NCBI RefSeq assembly: GCF_016127315.1
Contig: NZ_CP065997.1
Span: forward strand, 4,464,001-4,528,000
DNA length: 64,000 nucleotides
Reading direction: 5' to 3'
From: Achromobacter deleyi
GTDB lineage: Bacteria > Pseudomonadota > Gammaproteobacteria > Burkholderiales > Burkholderiaceae_B
The notes below the pieces were generated by a model. The model was given only the letters and a program-made list of their open reading frames with translations. It ran no database searches and had not been told where the DNA came from. Positions 25,124-34,670 of the stretch are shown piece after piece; positions within the stretch are counted from its first letter, which is position 1, and each line of letters starts with the position of its first letter. A program made the translations under genes and the position numbers.

Positions 25124-26032
25124 TTATTGCGGCAGCAAGCGCAGCCCGGTCCGCTTGACGAAGTCGTCGTAGCCGATCGGCGGGCCGGCCTTGGTGCTGG
25201 CGCTGTTGGCCTGCCAATGGACCCACGAGCGTCCGGTGGTCGCGTCGTACACGACCTTGTAGATATACGTCGGCACCGCGACGCCGGCGCCGATGGTCTT
25301 GGGCCGCTCGGTGTACACCGGGCCGGTGAAGACATACACATCGCCCGCGGCCCGCATCACGTACTGGCGCGTGTCCTGCTCGATGCGGCTCCAGGGGCCG
25401 GCGTTGTGCTTCTGGTCCTGCGGCACCATGTTGGCCAGCGAAAAGCTCTGCGCCATCGCATCCGGCGTGGCCATGTCGCCGGCCGGCGCCATGTGGCCGC
25501 GCGAGAACCCCGAGCCGCGGTAGTCGTCGAGCTCGGCGCGTTCGGCGCGCGGCACGCGCGCCTCGGCGTAGAACTTGTCGGTGCGGTGCAGCCCCTTGGC
25601 CTGCGCCAGGTTCTGGCGGTTCAGGCGTTCGGCCACGAACACCGGCGTCTTGGTCTGGCCGTTGTGCAGGATGGCGAACGAGGAAAAACAGACCTCGCGC
25701 AGCTGCTGGCCGGCGGGCACCGCCGGCGGCCGCGCGTTGGGGAAGAACTGCGGACATTCCGTGAACGCGGTCTGCACCAGCGACGCGTTGGGCGCGGGCA
25801 GCGCCACCGGCGCCGTGCGTTCCTGCCCCGGCCAGCCCAGGTGCGACAGGGCGTCGCCCACCGACGCGGGTATCTTCCACTGCGGGTGGAGCACGTAGGT
25901 GGCGGCGCCGAAGCTCGCCAGCGACGTGACGATCAGCGCCCGCAGGAAACGCGGGATCCGTCCGGCGGACCGGGCGGTGCTTCGGGAGGGAGTGCTTCTC
26001 TTTCTGGGAGCGGGTTTCTTCGCGCGGGTCAT
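25124..26032 (-). CDS. DNA/RNA non-specific endonuclease (NUC1/beta-beta-alpha-metal fold), membrane-anchored
   Basis: A 302-residue protein. A basic N terminus and one hydrophobic segment (LRALIVTSLASFGAATYVL, about 31-49) suggest a signal anchor. The nuclease domain has RGSGFSRGHMAPAGD with H180 as general base and SLANMVPQDQKHNAGPWSRIE with N201/N210 for metal binding. The usual DRGH motif is SRGH here. It would cut nucleic acid in the periplasm or outside the cell. The ATG has an AGG ribosome-binding site. No immunity or inhibitor gene is adjacent. Confidence 0.85.
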   Translation of the reverse strand: MTRAKKPAPRKRSTPSRSTARSAGRIPRFLRALIVTSLASFGAATYVLHPQWKIPASVGDALSHLGWPGQERTAPVALPAPNASLVQTAFTECPQFFPNARPPAVPAGQQLREVCFSSFAILHNGQTKTPVFVAERLNRQNLAQAKGLHRTDKFYAEARVPRAERAELDDYRGSGFSRGHMAPAGDMATPDAMAQSFSLANMVPQDQKHNAGPWSRIEQDTRQYVMRAAGDVYVFTGPVYTERPKTIGAGVAVPTYIYKVVYDATTGRSWVHWQANSASTKAGPPIGYDDFVKRTGLRLLPQ

Positions 26033-26180
26033 ACTACCTGGGGGCTGCGGACCGGCCGCCCAGAGCGGCCAATCAATGTGACCCCGGATTGTAGATGAGT
26101 GACGGATTTGTCACGCCGCGGCGCGAACGCGCGGCCGGCGGGCCGATGTCGCACTCAGGCGGCGGCCGCCGCTCGCGCCG

Positions 26181-27080
26181 TCAGGCCGGCAAGGCTTCCC
26201 GCATGATCGCGACGGTCCAGTCCACGAAGGTCCTGACCGCCGCCGTGGCCCGCGCCTGCGGATAGACGATCGAGATCGGCACCGGCGCGCAGCGCGCCTG
26301 CGCCAGCACCTCGCGCAGGCGGCCGCTGCGCAGGTAGATCGACGCCGCCACTTCCGACAGCTGGATCAGGCCCAGCCCCTCCAGGCCGCAGTGCAGATAG
26401 GCCTCGGTCTCGTTGACCGAATAGCGGCCGGGCAACGCCAGCGCGATGTCTTCGCCGTCTACCCGGAAGCGCCAGTCCAGCGGCCGGCCGCTGGCGTTGG
26501 ACAGGTAGTTGACGATGCGGTGGCCTTGCAGCGCCGCCACCGAGTCGGGTTCGCCGAATTGCTTCAGATAGGCCGGCGACGCGCAGGTCAGCCACGCCAG
26601 CCGCCCGAGCGGGCGCGCCACCAGCGTCGAATCGGCCAGCGGACCGCTGCGGATGGCGCAGTCGATGCCTTCGTACACCAGGTCCGCCGGCCGGTCGCTC
26701 AGCCCCAGCGCCACCTCGATGTCCGGATAGCGCGCCTCGAATTCGCGCAGCCGCGGCACCACCAGCGCGCGGCCGATGACGCCCGGCATGTCCACCCGCA
26801 CCCGGCCGCGCGGCGCCTGCGTCGTCGCGGCCATGTCGTGCTCGGCCTCGGCGATGTCCGCCAGGATCGCCTGGCACGACGCGAAGTAGCGCGCGCCGGC
26901 CTCGGTCAGGCTCAGGCTGCGGGTGCTGCGCCGCAGGAGCGGCGTGCCCAGGTGCGCTTCCAGGTTCTTGATCGTGGTGGTCACCGACGAGCGCGGCATC
27001 GCCAGCGTTTCGGCGGCCTTGCTGAAACTCTGCGCCTGGACCACGCGCACGAACGTCGCCATTGCTTGAAGTTTGTCCAT
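26181..27080 (-). CDS. LysR-family transcriptional regulator
   Basis: A 299-residue protein. The N-terminal helix-turn-helix reads MATFVRVVQAQSFSKAAETLAMPRSSVTTTIKNLEAHLG, with LLRRSTRSLSLTEAG. The effector domain has RGRVRVDMPGVIG, YPDIEVALGLSDRPADLVYEGIDCAIRSGPL. This belongs to the common CrgA/DmlR-like group. The start is placed at MDKLQAMATF because LysR proteins begin about there. It is divergent from the NmrA-like reductase gene (253-base gap), which is its probable target. Confidence 0.87.
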   Translation of the reverse strand: MDKLQAMATFVRVVQAQSFSKAAETLAMPRSSVTTTIKNLEAHLGTPLLRRSTRSLSLTEAGARYFASCQAILADIAEAEHDMAATTQAPRGRVRVDMPGVIGRALVVPRLREFEARYPDIEVALGLSDRPADLVYEGIDCAIRSGPLADSTLVARPLGRLAWLTCASPAYLKQFGEPDSVAALQGHRIVNYLSNASGRPLDWRFRVDGEDIALALPGRYSVNETEAYLHCGLEGLGLIQLSEVAASIYLRSGRLREVLAQARCAPVPISIVYPQARATAAVRTFVDWTVAIMREALPA

Positions 27081-27333
27081 GAACGGAGCCTTGGGGTATG
27101 CGCTGGGGAAGGGCAATGTTAAGCGGTTCGGCCCAGGCGCGGGCCGGCTGGAATCCGGGGCGGCCCGGTCAAGGACCGACCCGTTCGCGGCGCGCGCGTT
27201 GTGTATTCAGGCGCCGCGAACAATGGCCGAGGGACGCGATCCTACACTGCCCGCATGCCGCAATCGCGGGCCTTGGCGCGTCTTTCGCCGCCGCCCGTGG
27301 CTTGCTTTCTGAATCGTTTTTTCCGGAGTTCCC

Positions 27334-28275
27334 ATGTTGAATCAAAACGCCATCCTGGTCCTGGGCGCGGGCCAGCTCGGCATGGCCATGCTGCGCGGCC
27401 TGGCGCGGCGCGCGGCCGGCGATGGAGGCATTTCCCTGGCGGTGCTGTTGCGCCCGGCGGCGGCGCGGTCCGACGATCCGCGCAAACAGCGCGACCTGGC
27501 CGAGTTGCAGGCCCTGGGCGTGCGGATCGTCGAAGGCGACCTGGTCGCGCAATCGACCCACGAGCTGGCCACGATCTTCAGCCGCTTCGGCACGGTGGTT
27601 TCCTGCACCGGCTTCGTTGGCGGCCCGGGTGTGCAACGCAAGATCGCGCAGGCCGCGCTGGCCGGCGGCGTCGGGCGCTTCGTGCCGTGGCAGTTCGGCG
27701 TCGACTACGACCTCATCGGCCGTGGCAGTCCGCAAGACCTGTTCGACGAACAGCTCGACGTGCGCGACCTGCTGCGGGCGCAGCGCGCCACCGAATGGGT
27801 CATCGTCTCCACCGGCATGTTCACCAGCTTCCTGTTCGAGCCCGCCTTCGGCGTGGTCGATCTGGCCCGCCGCAGCGTCAACGCGCTGGGCGGCTGGGAC
27901 ACCGCCGTCACCGTGACCACCGCCGATGACATCGGCGCCCTGACCGCCGAGATCCTGTGGGCCGAGCCGCGCATCGCCAACCAGGCGGTGTACGTCGCCG
28001 GCGACACGCTGACCTATGGGGAGCTGGCAGACACCGTGGCGCGTGAACTCGGCATCGAGCTGCGCCGCCACGCCTGGAGCGTGCCGGAGCTGGCGCGGCA
28101 ACTGGCGGCCGAGCCCGGCGACGCCATGCGCAAGTACCGCGCCGTGTTCGCGCAGGGGCGCGGCGTGGCCTGGCCGCTGGCGGACACCTTCAACGCGCGC
28201 CGCGGCATCGCCGTGAGCGGGCTGACGCAGTGGGTGCGCGAGAACCTGCCCGCGTTGAGGCAGGCCGCCGGGTGA
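27334..28275 (+). CDS. NmrA/isoflavone-reductase-like NAD(P)-dependent oxidoreductase
   Basis: A 313-residue protein. The N-terminal Rossmann motif is ILVLGAGQLGMAMLRGL. It continues with VRIVEGDL, VVSCTGF, RFVPWQFGVDYD and TEWVIVSTGMF, the pattern of the NmrA/PCBER-type atypical SDR group (aromatic alcohol reductases and redox sensors). CCGGAG precedes the ATG. The divergent LysR gene suggests inducible expression. It may be an enzyme or a redox-sensing regulator; the sequence alone does not decide. Confidence 0.82.
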   Translation: MLNQNAILVLGAGQLGMAMLRGLARRAAGDGGISLAVLLRPAAARSDDPRKQRDLAELQALGVRIVEGDLVAQSTHELATIFSRFGTVVSCTGFVGGPGVQRKIAQAALAGGVGRFVPWQFGVDYDLIGRGSPQDLFDEQLDVRDLLRAQRATEWVIVSTGMFTSFLFEPAFGVVDLARRSVNALGGWDTAVTVTTADDIGALTAEILWAEPRIANQAVYVAGDTLTYGELADTVARELGIELRRHAWSVPELARQLAAEPGDAMRKYRAVFAQGRGVAWPLADTFNARRGIAVSGLTQWVRENLPALRQAAG

Positions 28276-28292
28276 CCGTTTCCGGAGCGGAT

Positions 28293-28335
28293 GGCCACGG
28301 TGCCGCCGGTTGCTCGCGCCGCCGGCGGCGTGGCC
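28293..28335. terminator. Long GC hairpin between converging genes
   Basis: Seven-base arms GGCCACG/CGTGGCC, with further inner pairing of GCCGCCGG and CCGCCGGC, lie in the 61 bases between two converging stop codons. There is no T-run. Confidence 0.35.
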
Positions 28336-28336
28336 G

Positions 28337-29173
28337 TCATTGGTCGTCGGCCTCGGCCTTGTGCGCCTCGAATTCCGCGCGGTTGTACAGCGCGAAGTAC
28401 AGCACGTCGCTCCACACCAGCCCCAGCACGTAGTCGGTATTGCCGTTGCGGCTGCCGTCGAAACCGTCGTCCAGCCGCAGGCCGTGAAACGCGTCCAGCG
28501 GCGGCGCGCCGCGCTCCCGGGTGGCCGCCAGCAACTGGCGGCCGGCCTCGGCCGGATCGGCCGGCAACGCATCGAGCGCCGCGCCGGCCCGGACGCAGCG
28601 CGCGATCTCCTTTTCCGCGTTGGCCTTCAGCGCCGCTTCCCCCGATTCCATCATCAACTCCAGCTCGACGGTTTCCAGCAGCAGATACTCGTCGCGCTGG
28701 GCCTCCAGGAAAGCCAGGGTCTCGTCCAGCGCTTCCAGCAGCTGGGTCACGGACGTCGGGCCGCCGCGCGCGGCGGATTTGGCCGCGCCGGCCGGCGCCG
28801 CGTCGGCCGACGAGAACATGCGCTTGAGCTTGCCCAGCAACGAGGCCGGCTCGGCCGCCGCCATCTCGGGCGCGGCCGCCGGCGCGGGCGTCGCCACCGC
28901 GGCCCGCACGATCTCGGCAAAGCGCCTGACCCGCGCCAGGCCCGGCGCGAACGTGCTGCTGATGGCGGGCAGCCGGGTGCGGTGTTCCGGCTCGTCGTCT
29001 TCCAGTCCGTCCGCGATCAGCGAGGCGCACAGTTGCGGATCGCCCGACATCAGCAGCCGGTACATGAACGGCACGGCGTAGGGCCATTCGGACAGGCCGC
29101 TGATCGTCTCGGGACGATCGGTGTAGTGGGTGGGGCGGTTGCTCAGGCTGTAGAGGTAGGAACGATTTGCCAT
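28337..29173 (-). CDS. Hypothetical protein of the MANRSYLYS type
   Basis: A 278-residue soluble protein beginning MANRSYLYSLSNRP. It has an Ala-rich middle (about 95-145) and a long helix-forming segment (LLEALDETLAFLEAQRDEYLLLETVELELMM, glutamate-rich). The C-terminal block contains NTDYVLGLVWSDVLYFALYNR. I have seen this N-terminal pattern only in uncharacterised proteins. The start was chosen because the sequence before it does not look coding. It faces the TonB receptor promoter region. Confidence 0.65.
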   Translation of the reverse strand: MANRSYLYSLSNRPTHYTDRPETISGLSEWPYAVPFMYRLLMSGDPQLCASLIADGLEDDEPEHRTRLPAISSTFAPGLARVRRFAEIVRAAVATPAPAAAPEMAAAEPASLLGKLKRMFSSADAAPAGAAKSAARGGPTSVTQLLEALDETLAFLEAQRDEYLLLETVELELMMESGEAALKANAEKEIARCVRAGAALDALPADPAEAGRQLLAATRERGAPPLDAFHGLRLDDGFDGSRNGNTDYVLGLVWSDVLYFALYNRAEFEAHKAEADDQ

Positions 29174-29485
29174 GGCGAACGGAGTCTCGCAAAAAGGGAG
29201 GGGAGGCCGGCGCGGCAGTCCCGCAGGCTCGCGCGGCAAGGCAGGCAAAGCGACAACGTGGCGGTATTGAACGGCAGGCCCGGGGCGCAGGCCATTGCAG
29301 GCTGACACCGTTTACCACCAAGTATTTCCGGGGGCATCGGCGGCGTATCGGGGGGCGGCATCGGTTCCTTCGCAGGCATAGGTCGGCCTATCCGTAGCGT
29401 CCCGGCGGCGACGGCGACGAGATGGCGCTCACCATAATAGTGCGATCAATTTCTATTCGCATTGTTGCCCGTCAACGGAGACCCG
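29174..29485. promoter_or_regulatory. Divergent upstream region before the first TonB receptor gene
   Basis: This 312-base gap holds no gene that I can support. Its last 60 bases carry a leader nearly identical to the one before the second receptor gene (see the repeat entries). Confidence 0.5.
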
Positions 29486-29488
29486 ATG
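29427..29488 (+). repeat. Duplicated receptor leader, copy 1, with Fur-box-like inverted repeat
   Basis: About 62 bases match 34671-34732 with only a handful of differences, up to and including the start codon. It contains CATAATAG and an inverted repeat TGCGA-N11-TCGCA at 29441-29461, of the kind found at iron-regulated receptor genes in this family, then GTTGCCC and the ACGGAGAC ribosome-binding site. Iron regulation by Fur is inferred. Confidence 0.65.
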
Positions 29489-31642
29489 TCCCACCGCCTT
29501 GTCTTTCCCCTCCCGCGATCCACCGTCCGCGTCCCGCTCTGGCTGGCGCTGGGCCTGCCCGGCGTCGTCCTCGCCCAGCAGGCCGCACCGGTGACGCAAC
29601 TGCCCGGCGTAACCGTCCGTGGCGCCGCGATCGAGGAGAGCGCCACCGGCCCGGTGCATGGCTTCGTCGCCAGGCGCGCCGCCACGGCCACCAAGACCGA
29701 CACGGCCGTGCTCGACACGCCGCAGTCGCTTACCGTCATCACCCAGGACCGCATCACGCTGCAGGGCGCGCAGTCGGTGCAGCAGGCCGCCGGCTACACC
29801 GCGGGCGTGAGCACCGCCGACTCGTTCGGCGCGGACAATCGCAGCGACTGGATCAAGATCCGCGGCGCCGAGTCCACACAATACCTGGATGGCCTGCTCA
29901 ACGCGGTGGGGTTCTACAACAACACGCGGCCCGATCCTTACGCGCTCGAACGCATCGAGATCCTGCGCGGGCCCTCGGGCATGCTGTATGGCCAGGGTTC
30001 CAGCAGCGGCATCGTCAACCTGGTCAGCAAGCGGCCGCAGCCCGACGCGGCGCGCGAGATCGGCGTCAGCCTCGGCAGCCATGACCGCAAGCAGATCCAG
30101 GCGGATCTGACCGGTCCGCTCGATGCCGAGGGCAAGTGGCTGTACCGCCTGGTGGCGCTGGGACGCGACAGCGGCAGCGCGGTCCGCCATGTGCCCGACG
30201 ACCGCTATTTCGTGGCGCCGTCGCTCACCTGGCGGCCCAGCGGCGCCACCGAGCTGACGCTGCTGGCCAACTTCCAGCGGGACGACACCGGCACCATGGT
30301 CGGCTTCTTCCCCTGGCGCGGCACGCGCACCGACTCGCCCGCCGGACGCATCCCGCAGGACTTCTTCGTCAGCGAGCCGGACTTCGACAGATTCCGCACC
30401 CGGCAGAGCGCGGCCGGCTACCAGTTCGAGCATGCGTTCAACGACCGCGTGACGATCCACCAGAGCCTGCGCTATTCACACAGCGATGCCGATTACCGCA
30501 GCATCTACACCACCGGCTTCAACGGCGCCGGCCATGGGTGGGTGCCGGGCAGCGACACGCTGTTGCGCAGGGTGGTGTACATGAACCAGCCCACCCTGAA
30601 GCAGCTCGCGGTCGATACCCATGCCCGCTTCAAGTTCGACACCGGGGCCGTGCGCCACACCCTGCTGGCGGGCATCGACTACCAGCGCTCGACGCTCGAG
30701 GCGCAGAAAGGCGTGGGCGGCGTGGCGGCGCCGATCGACGTGTACAACCCGGTCTATGGCAACTTCACGCCGCCCACGTCCCTGCGCCGCATGCCGACCT
30801 CGCACGAGAACCAGATCGGCTTTTACGCGCTGGACCAGATTGAATGGGAAAGATGGTTGTTGATGCTGGGATTGCGCTATGACCGTTCACGCAGCGCCGT
30901 GGACGACACGCCGTCGGGCACCCGTGACGACAGCGAGCTGACCCGGCGCTTCGGCCTGATGTACCGCTCGGCCGCCGGCTTCAACCCCTACCTCAGCTAT
31001 GCCGAGTCGTTCCAGGGCCAGGCCGGCTTCAACCAGGCCAACCAGGCCTTCAAGCCGCTGCGCGGCAAGCAGTGGGAGGCCGGCGTCAAATACCAGCCGC
31101 CCGGCCACAACATGACCGTCACCGCCAGCCTGTTCGACATGACGGAAGCCAACCGCAAGGTCGCGGGCGTGGTCAATGGCGTGGCAGACACGGTCCAGGT
31201 GGGCGAGGCGCGCACCCGCGGCGCCGAGCTGGAGGCGTTGGCTTCGCTGGGCGGCGTCGACGTGGTTGCCACCTGGACGCTGCTGAACGCCAAGGTCGCC
31301 CGCGGCATTGCCGCCGAGCAGGGGCGGCAGTTGGCCAGGATGCCGCGCCACATGGCGTCGCTGTGGGTCAATCATCGCTTCCGCCTTCTGGGCGCGCCCG
31401 GGTTCCTGGCGGGGGCGGGCGCGCGCTACACCGGCGCCAGCGACGACGGCACCGGCCACAATGGCGTGCCCGCCGTCACGGTCTACGACGCGGTGCTGGC
31501 CTATGACGCGGGGCCGATGCGCCTGGCGCTGAACGTCACCAACTTGTTCGACAAACAGTATGTCGGCAGCTGCATCGCGCGCGGCGACTGCTTTTTTGGC
31601 ACCCGCCGCAACGTGGTCGGCAGCGTGACGTACCGCTTCTGA
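29486..31642 (+). CDS. TonB-dependent siderophore receptor (paralogue 1)
   Basis: A 718-residue outer-membrane receptor. Signal peptide (PLWLALGLPGVVLAQ), TonB-box/plug region with TATKTDTAVLDTPQSLTVIT, plug motifs IKIRGAESTQYLDG, RIEILRGPSGMLYGQGSSSG, and NLVSKRP; a 22-strand barrel follows, ending in SVTYRF with a terminal Phe. No STN signalling domain. It imports a ferric siderophore with TonB/ExbBD energy. It is closely related to the receptor at 34730-36877. The start is placed at MSHRLVF because the ACGGAGAC sequence precedes it. Confidence 0.9.
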   Translation: MSHRLVFPLPRSTVRVPLWLALGLPGVVLAQQAAPVTQLPGVTVRGAAIEESATGPVHGFVARRAATATKTDTAVLDTPQSLTVITQDRITLQGAQSVQQAAGYTAGVSTADSFGADNRSDWIKIRGAESTQYLDGLLNAVGFYNNTRPDPYALERIEILRGPSGMLYGQGSSSGIVNLVSKRPQPDAAREIGVSLGSHDRKQIQADLTGPLDAEGKWLYRLVALGRDSGSAVRHVPDDRYFVAPSLTWRPSGATELTLLANFQRDDTGTMVGFFPWRGTRTDSPAGRIPQDFFVSEPDFDRFRTRQSAAGYQFEHAFNDRVTIHQSLRYSHSDADYRSIYTTGFNGAGHGWVPGSDTLLRRVVYMNQPTLKQLAVDTHARFKFDTGAVRHTLLAGIDYQRSTLEAQKGVGGVAAPIDVYNPVYGNFTPPTSLRRMPTSHENQIGFYALDQIEWERWLLMLGLRYDRSRSAVDDTPSGTRDDSELTRRFGLMYRSAAGFNPYLSYAESFQGQAGFNQANQAFKPLRGKQWEAGVKYQPPGHNMTVTASLFDMTEANRKVAGVVNGVADTVQVGEARTRGAELEALASLGGVDVVATWTLLNAKVARGIAAEQGRQLARMPRHMASLWVNHRFRLLGAPGFLAGAGARYTGASDDGTGHNGVPAVTVYDAVLAYDAGPMRLALNVTNLFDKQYVGSCIARGDCFFGTRRNVVGSVTYRF

Positions 31643-31656
31643 CACTGGCCGCCGCG

Positions 31657-33210
31657 TCAGGGCGGCAGGCCGGCCCGCCGCAGGCCTTCGGCCAGCGTCG
31701 CCAGGTCTGGCGGGTGGCGGATCGGCAGCCACGTGTCCAGGTTCGACAGCCGCAAGCCGGGATCGAGCCCGCGCACGTCGGCCAGGGCGCGCCGCGCGGA
31801 TTGGGGACGATCGGCCCACGCGTGGCTGGCGGCCAGAATGGCCGTGGCCATGAGGAAGCTGGGCAGTTCATGCAGCGCCTTTTCGGCCCACGATTGCGCG
31901 CTGTCGTGGCGTCCCAGGAACAGGTGCGCCATCGCCATGCCGGCCTGCATGCGGTAAAGCTCCGGGTCCAGCGGGCTCAGGCGCATGCCATGCGCGAAGT
32001 GCTCGCAGGCGGCCTCGGTCTCGCCATGCCACAGCCGCAGGAAGCCGCCCAGCATCCAGGCCGCCGCCAGGTTCGGATTCAGCACCAGCGCCCGGTCCAG
32101 CAGCGCGATGCCGCCAGGCAGGTCGTCCGCCAGGTGGCCCAGCGCATGGCCGGCGCGGGTCAGGGCGACCGCGTCGCCCTTGTCCAGTTCGACCGCGCGG
32201 CGGGCCAGCCGCGCGCCCTCGGCCATCTCGGCCGGGCGGTCGGCCATCCAGCCGTTGACCTTGCGCCAGCAATGGCACCACGCCGCCATCGCATGCGCCG
32301 AGGCAAATTCGGCATCGGCCGCGATGGCCTGGTGAAACAGCGGCAAGGCCTGGTCGATGGTGGCGCGGGTGCCCTGATGCAGCAGCGCCATGCCGCGCAG
32401 GTAGTAGTCGTAGGCATCCAGGCTGCCGGTCGGCTTGCGCCGGGCGCGCTCGATTTCCGCGCGTTCCAGTTGCGGCGCGATGGCGCCGACCACCTTCTGG
32501 GTCACCTGGTCCTGTAGCGCGAAGATATCGTCCAGCACGCCTTCGAAACGGCCGGCCCAGTGATGCGCGCCGGAGGTCGCGTCGATGAGCTGGCCGGTGA
32601 TGCGCACCCGCCTGCTGGCGGTGCGCCAGCTGCCTTCCAGCACATAGCGCACGCCGAGCTCGCGGCCGACCTGCTTGATGTCGATCGCGCGGCCCTTGTA
32701 GGCGAAGCTGGAATTACGCGCCACCACGAACAGCCAGCGATGCTGCGACAGCGCCGCGATGATGTCCTCGACCACCCCGTCGGCCAGATAGTCCTGGGCC
32801 GGATCGCCGCTGAGATTGACGAACGGCAGCACCGCGATCGACGGCCTGGCGGGCAGGGCGGGCAGGGCGCTGGCCGGGGCCTCGGCGCCGGTCGCGGTCA
32901 CCGGTTCGCGCAGGTCGGCGATGAAGCGAAAGCCCTTGCGTGGCACGGTGCGAATCACCCGTTGTGCTTCACCACTGTCGCCGACCGCCTTGCGCACCGC
33001 GTTGACGTGGCTGGCCAGGGTGGATTCCGACACGATGCGTCCGGCCCAGACCGCCGCGATCAGGTCGTCGCGCGTGACGACGCGGTCGCGCTGTTGTGCC
33101 AGGTAGGCCAGCAGGTCGAATACCCGCGGCGCCGTGGCCACGGCCTGGCCGGCGCGGTGTAGCTCGCGCCGGTCCAGATCGAGCACGCAGTCGTCAAACG
33201 CCAGCAACAT
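31657..33210 (-). CDS. Winged-helix (CadC/OmpR-type) regulator with TolB-like and TPR region
   Basis: A 517-residue protein without membrane segment. The N-terminal trans_reg_C winged helix spans 1-100 (VFDLLAYLAQQRDRVVTRDDLIAAVW, STLASHVNAVRKAVGD, IRTVPRKGFRFI). A region typical of this architecture follows (PSIAVLPFVNLSGDPAQDYL, VLEGSWRTASRRVRITGQLI). The C-terminal half is TPR-like helical repeats. Such proteins bind DNA and sense through the C-terminal part; the signal is unknown. It converges on the first receptor gene and is divergent from the NAD(P)-binding gene, which is probably one of its targets. Confidence 0.85.
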   Translation of the reverse strand: MLLAFDDCVLDLDRRELHRAGQAVATAPRVFDLLAYLAQQRDRVVTRDDLIAAVWAGRIVSESTLASHVNAVRKAVGDSGEAQRVIRTVPRKGFRFIADLREPVTATGAEAPASALPALPARPSIAVLPFVNLSGDPAQDYLADGVVEDIIAALSQHRWLFVVARNSSFAYKGRAIDIKQVGRELGVRYVLEGSWRTASRRVRITGQLIDATSGAHHWAGRFEGVLDDIFALQDQVTQKVVGAIAPQLERAEIERARRKPTGSLDAYDYYLRGMALLHQGTRATIDQALPLFHQAIAADAEFASAHAMAAWCHCWRKVNGWMADRPAEMAEGARLARRAVELDKGDAVALTRAGHALGHLADDLPGGIALLDRALVLNPNLAAAWMLGGFLRLWHGETEAACEHFAHGMRLSPLDPELYRMQAGMAMAHLFLGRHDSAQSWAEKALHELPSFLMATAILAASHAWADRPQSARRALADVRGLDPGLRLSNLDTWLPIRHPPDLATLAEGLRRAGLPP

Positions 33211-33342
33211 CCGCCGCTCCGGGGCAAGGAAAAAACAAGGGAAAGACAAGGCGCCGGCAAGGTCTCGCGGCCGGCGGCCAAGGATACTGCATCCATCGGT
33301 CGCCGCCATCCGGACGACCCCCACTTTTCCCGGGAGATTCCC

Positions 33343-34092
33343 ATGAAAATCGTCGTCATCGGCGGCACCGGCCTGATCGGCGCGAACGTCGTCAGGCGCC
33401 TGCGCGCCATCGGCCACGAGACCATCGCCGCCTCGCCCAACACGGGCGTCAATACCCTGACCGGCCAGGGCCTGGCCGAGGCGCTGCACGGCGCGCAGGT
33501 GGTGGTCGATGTGTCGAATTCGCCGTCGTTCGAGGACCGGGCGGTGATGGACTTCTTCCAGGCCTCCGGCCACAACCTGCTGGCCGCCGAAGCCGCCGCC
33601 GGCGTCGGGCATCACGTGGCGCTGTCGGTGGTCGGCACCGACCGCCTGCCCGACAGCGGCTACTTCCGCGCCAAGGTGGCCCAGGAGGCCTTGATCAAGG
33701 CGGCCGGCAGGCCCTATACGCTGCTGCGCGCCACCCAGTTCTTCGAGTTCGTCGAAGGTATCGTCCAGGCCGGCGCCGACGGCGACGTGGTGCGCCTGTC
33801 GCCGGCCCTGATCCAGCCGATCGCCGCCGACGACGTGGCGGCGGCGCTGGCCGACCTGGCCGTGGCCGCGCCGGTCAACGGCACCGTCGAGGTGGGCGGC
33901 CCGGAACGCTATCCGCTCGACGAACTGGCGCGCACGTTCCTGGCCGCGCGCGCGGACCGCCGCGAAGTCATCGCCGACGTGCACGCCCGCTACTTCGGCA
34001 GCGCGCTGGACGACCGGTCGCTGGTGGCCGCGGCCGGTGCGCGCATCGGTCCCACGCGCTTGTCCGACTGGCTCGGCCACGCGGCCGGCTGA
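33343..34092 (+). CDS. NAD(P)-binding SDR-like protein (NmrA/YwnB type)
   Basis: A 249-residue protein. It begins with MKIVVIGGTGLIGANVVRRL, then DVSNSPSFED, HVALSVVGTDRLPDSGYFRAK, YTLLRATQFFEF and IQPIAADDVAAALADLA, the pattern of atypical extended SDR proteins. A GGGAGA ribosome-binding site precedes the ATG. It is followed after 41 bases by an AhpD-like gene, and this pair is found together in many proteobacteria near sigma-factor or regulator genes. Probably a quinone or small-carbonyl reductase; unproven. Confidence 0.83.
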   Translation: MKIVVIGGTGLIGANVVRRLRAIGHETIAASPNTGVNTLTGQGLAEALHGAQVVVDVSNSPSFEDRAVMDFFQASGHNLLAAEAAAGVGHHVALSVVGTDRLPDSGYFRAKVAQEALIKAAGRPYTLLRATQFFEFVEGIVQAGADGDVVRLSPALIQPIAADDVAAALADLAVAAPVNGTVEVGGPERYPLDELARTFLAARADRREVIADVHARYFGSALDDRSLVAAAGARIGPTRLSDWLGHAAG

Positions 34093-34133
34093 CGGCCCCC
34101 GTGCCGCTTTCCACATCATTGCAAGGATTTCCC

Positions 34134-34613
34134 ATGACGCCCCGCATCGACTACCAACAGCAATCTCCCGAACTCTTCAAGAAATTCGTCGCCTTCAGCC
34201 TGGCGTTCAAGCAATCGGCGATCGAGCCGTCGATCCGCGACCTGGTTGACCTGCGCGCCTCGCAGCTCAACGGTTGCGCCTTCTGCGTCGACATGCACGT
34301 CAAGGAAGCCACCCAGCACGGCGAGCGGCCGCTGCGCCTGCACCACCTGGCCGTGTGGCGCGAATCGCCCCTGTTCAGCCCGCGCGAGCGCGCCGCGCTG
34401 GCCTGGACCGAGGCCTTGACCCGGCTTGGCGAGCACGGCGTGGCGGATTCCGTCTACGAGGCGGCGCGGGCCGAGTTCTCGGAAAAGGAACTGTCCGACC
34501 TGACTTTCCTGGTGATGTCGATCAACGCCTGGAACCGCGTCAACATCGCCTTCCAGGTGCCGCCGGGGCTGTACGACAAGGCTTTTGGCGTGGACGGCTC
34601 GGGCCTGGCCTGA
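34134..34613 (+). CDS. Carboxymuconolactone decarboxylase / AhpD-like alkylhydroperoxidase
   Basis: A 159-residue all-helical protein with the AhpD CxxC motif in LNGCAFCVDMHVKEA, including the downstream His of the proton-relay motif, and AALAWTEALTRL. CxxC-containing members of this family act as peroxidase-type reductases. It is 41 bases after the NAD(P)-binding gene in a likely two-gene operon; AAGG precedes the ATG. The second receptor's leader begins 57 bases downstream. Confidence 0.86.
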   Translation: MTPRIDYQQQSPELFKKFVAFSLAFKQSAIEPSIRDLVDLRASQLNGCAFCVDMHVKEATQHGERPLRLHHLAVWRESPLFSPRERAALAWTEALTRLGEHGVADSVYEAARAEFSEKELSDLTFLVMSINAWNRVNIAFQVPPGLYDKAFGVDGSGLA

Positions 34614-34670
34614 CGCAGGCCAAACGAGGTGCTATCCATGGCGCCTCGAGCGCGATGGTTGCGGCTTTTC

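Noticed and set aside
29174..29426. Possible small gene before the first receptor
   Set aside because: Short frames only, no ribosome-binding site or conserved-looking composition.
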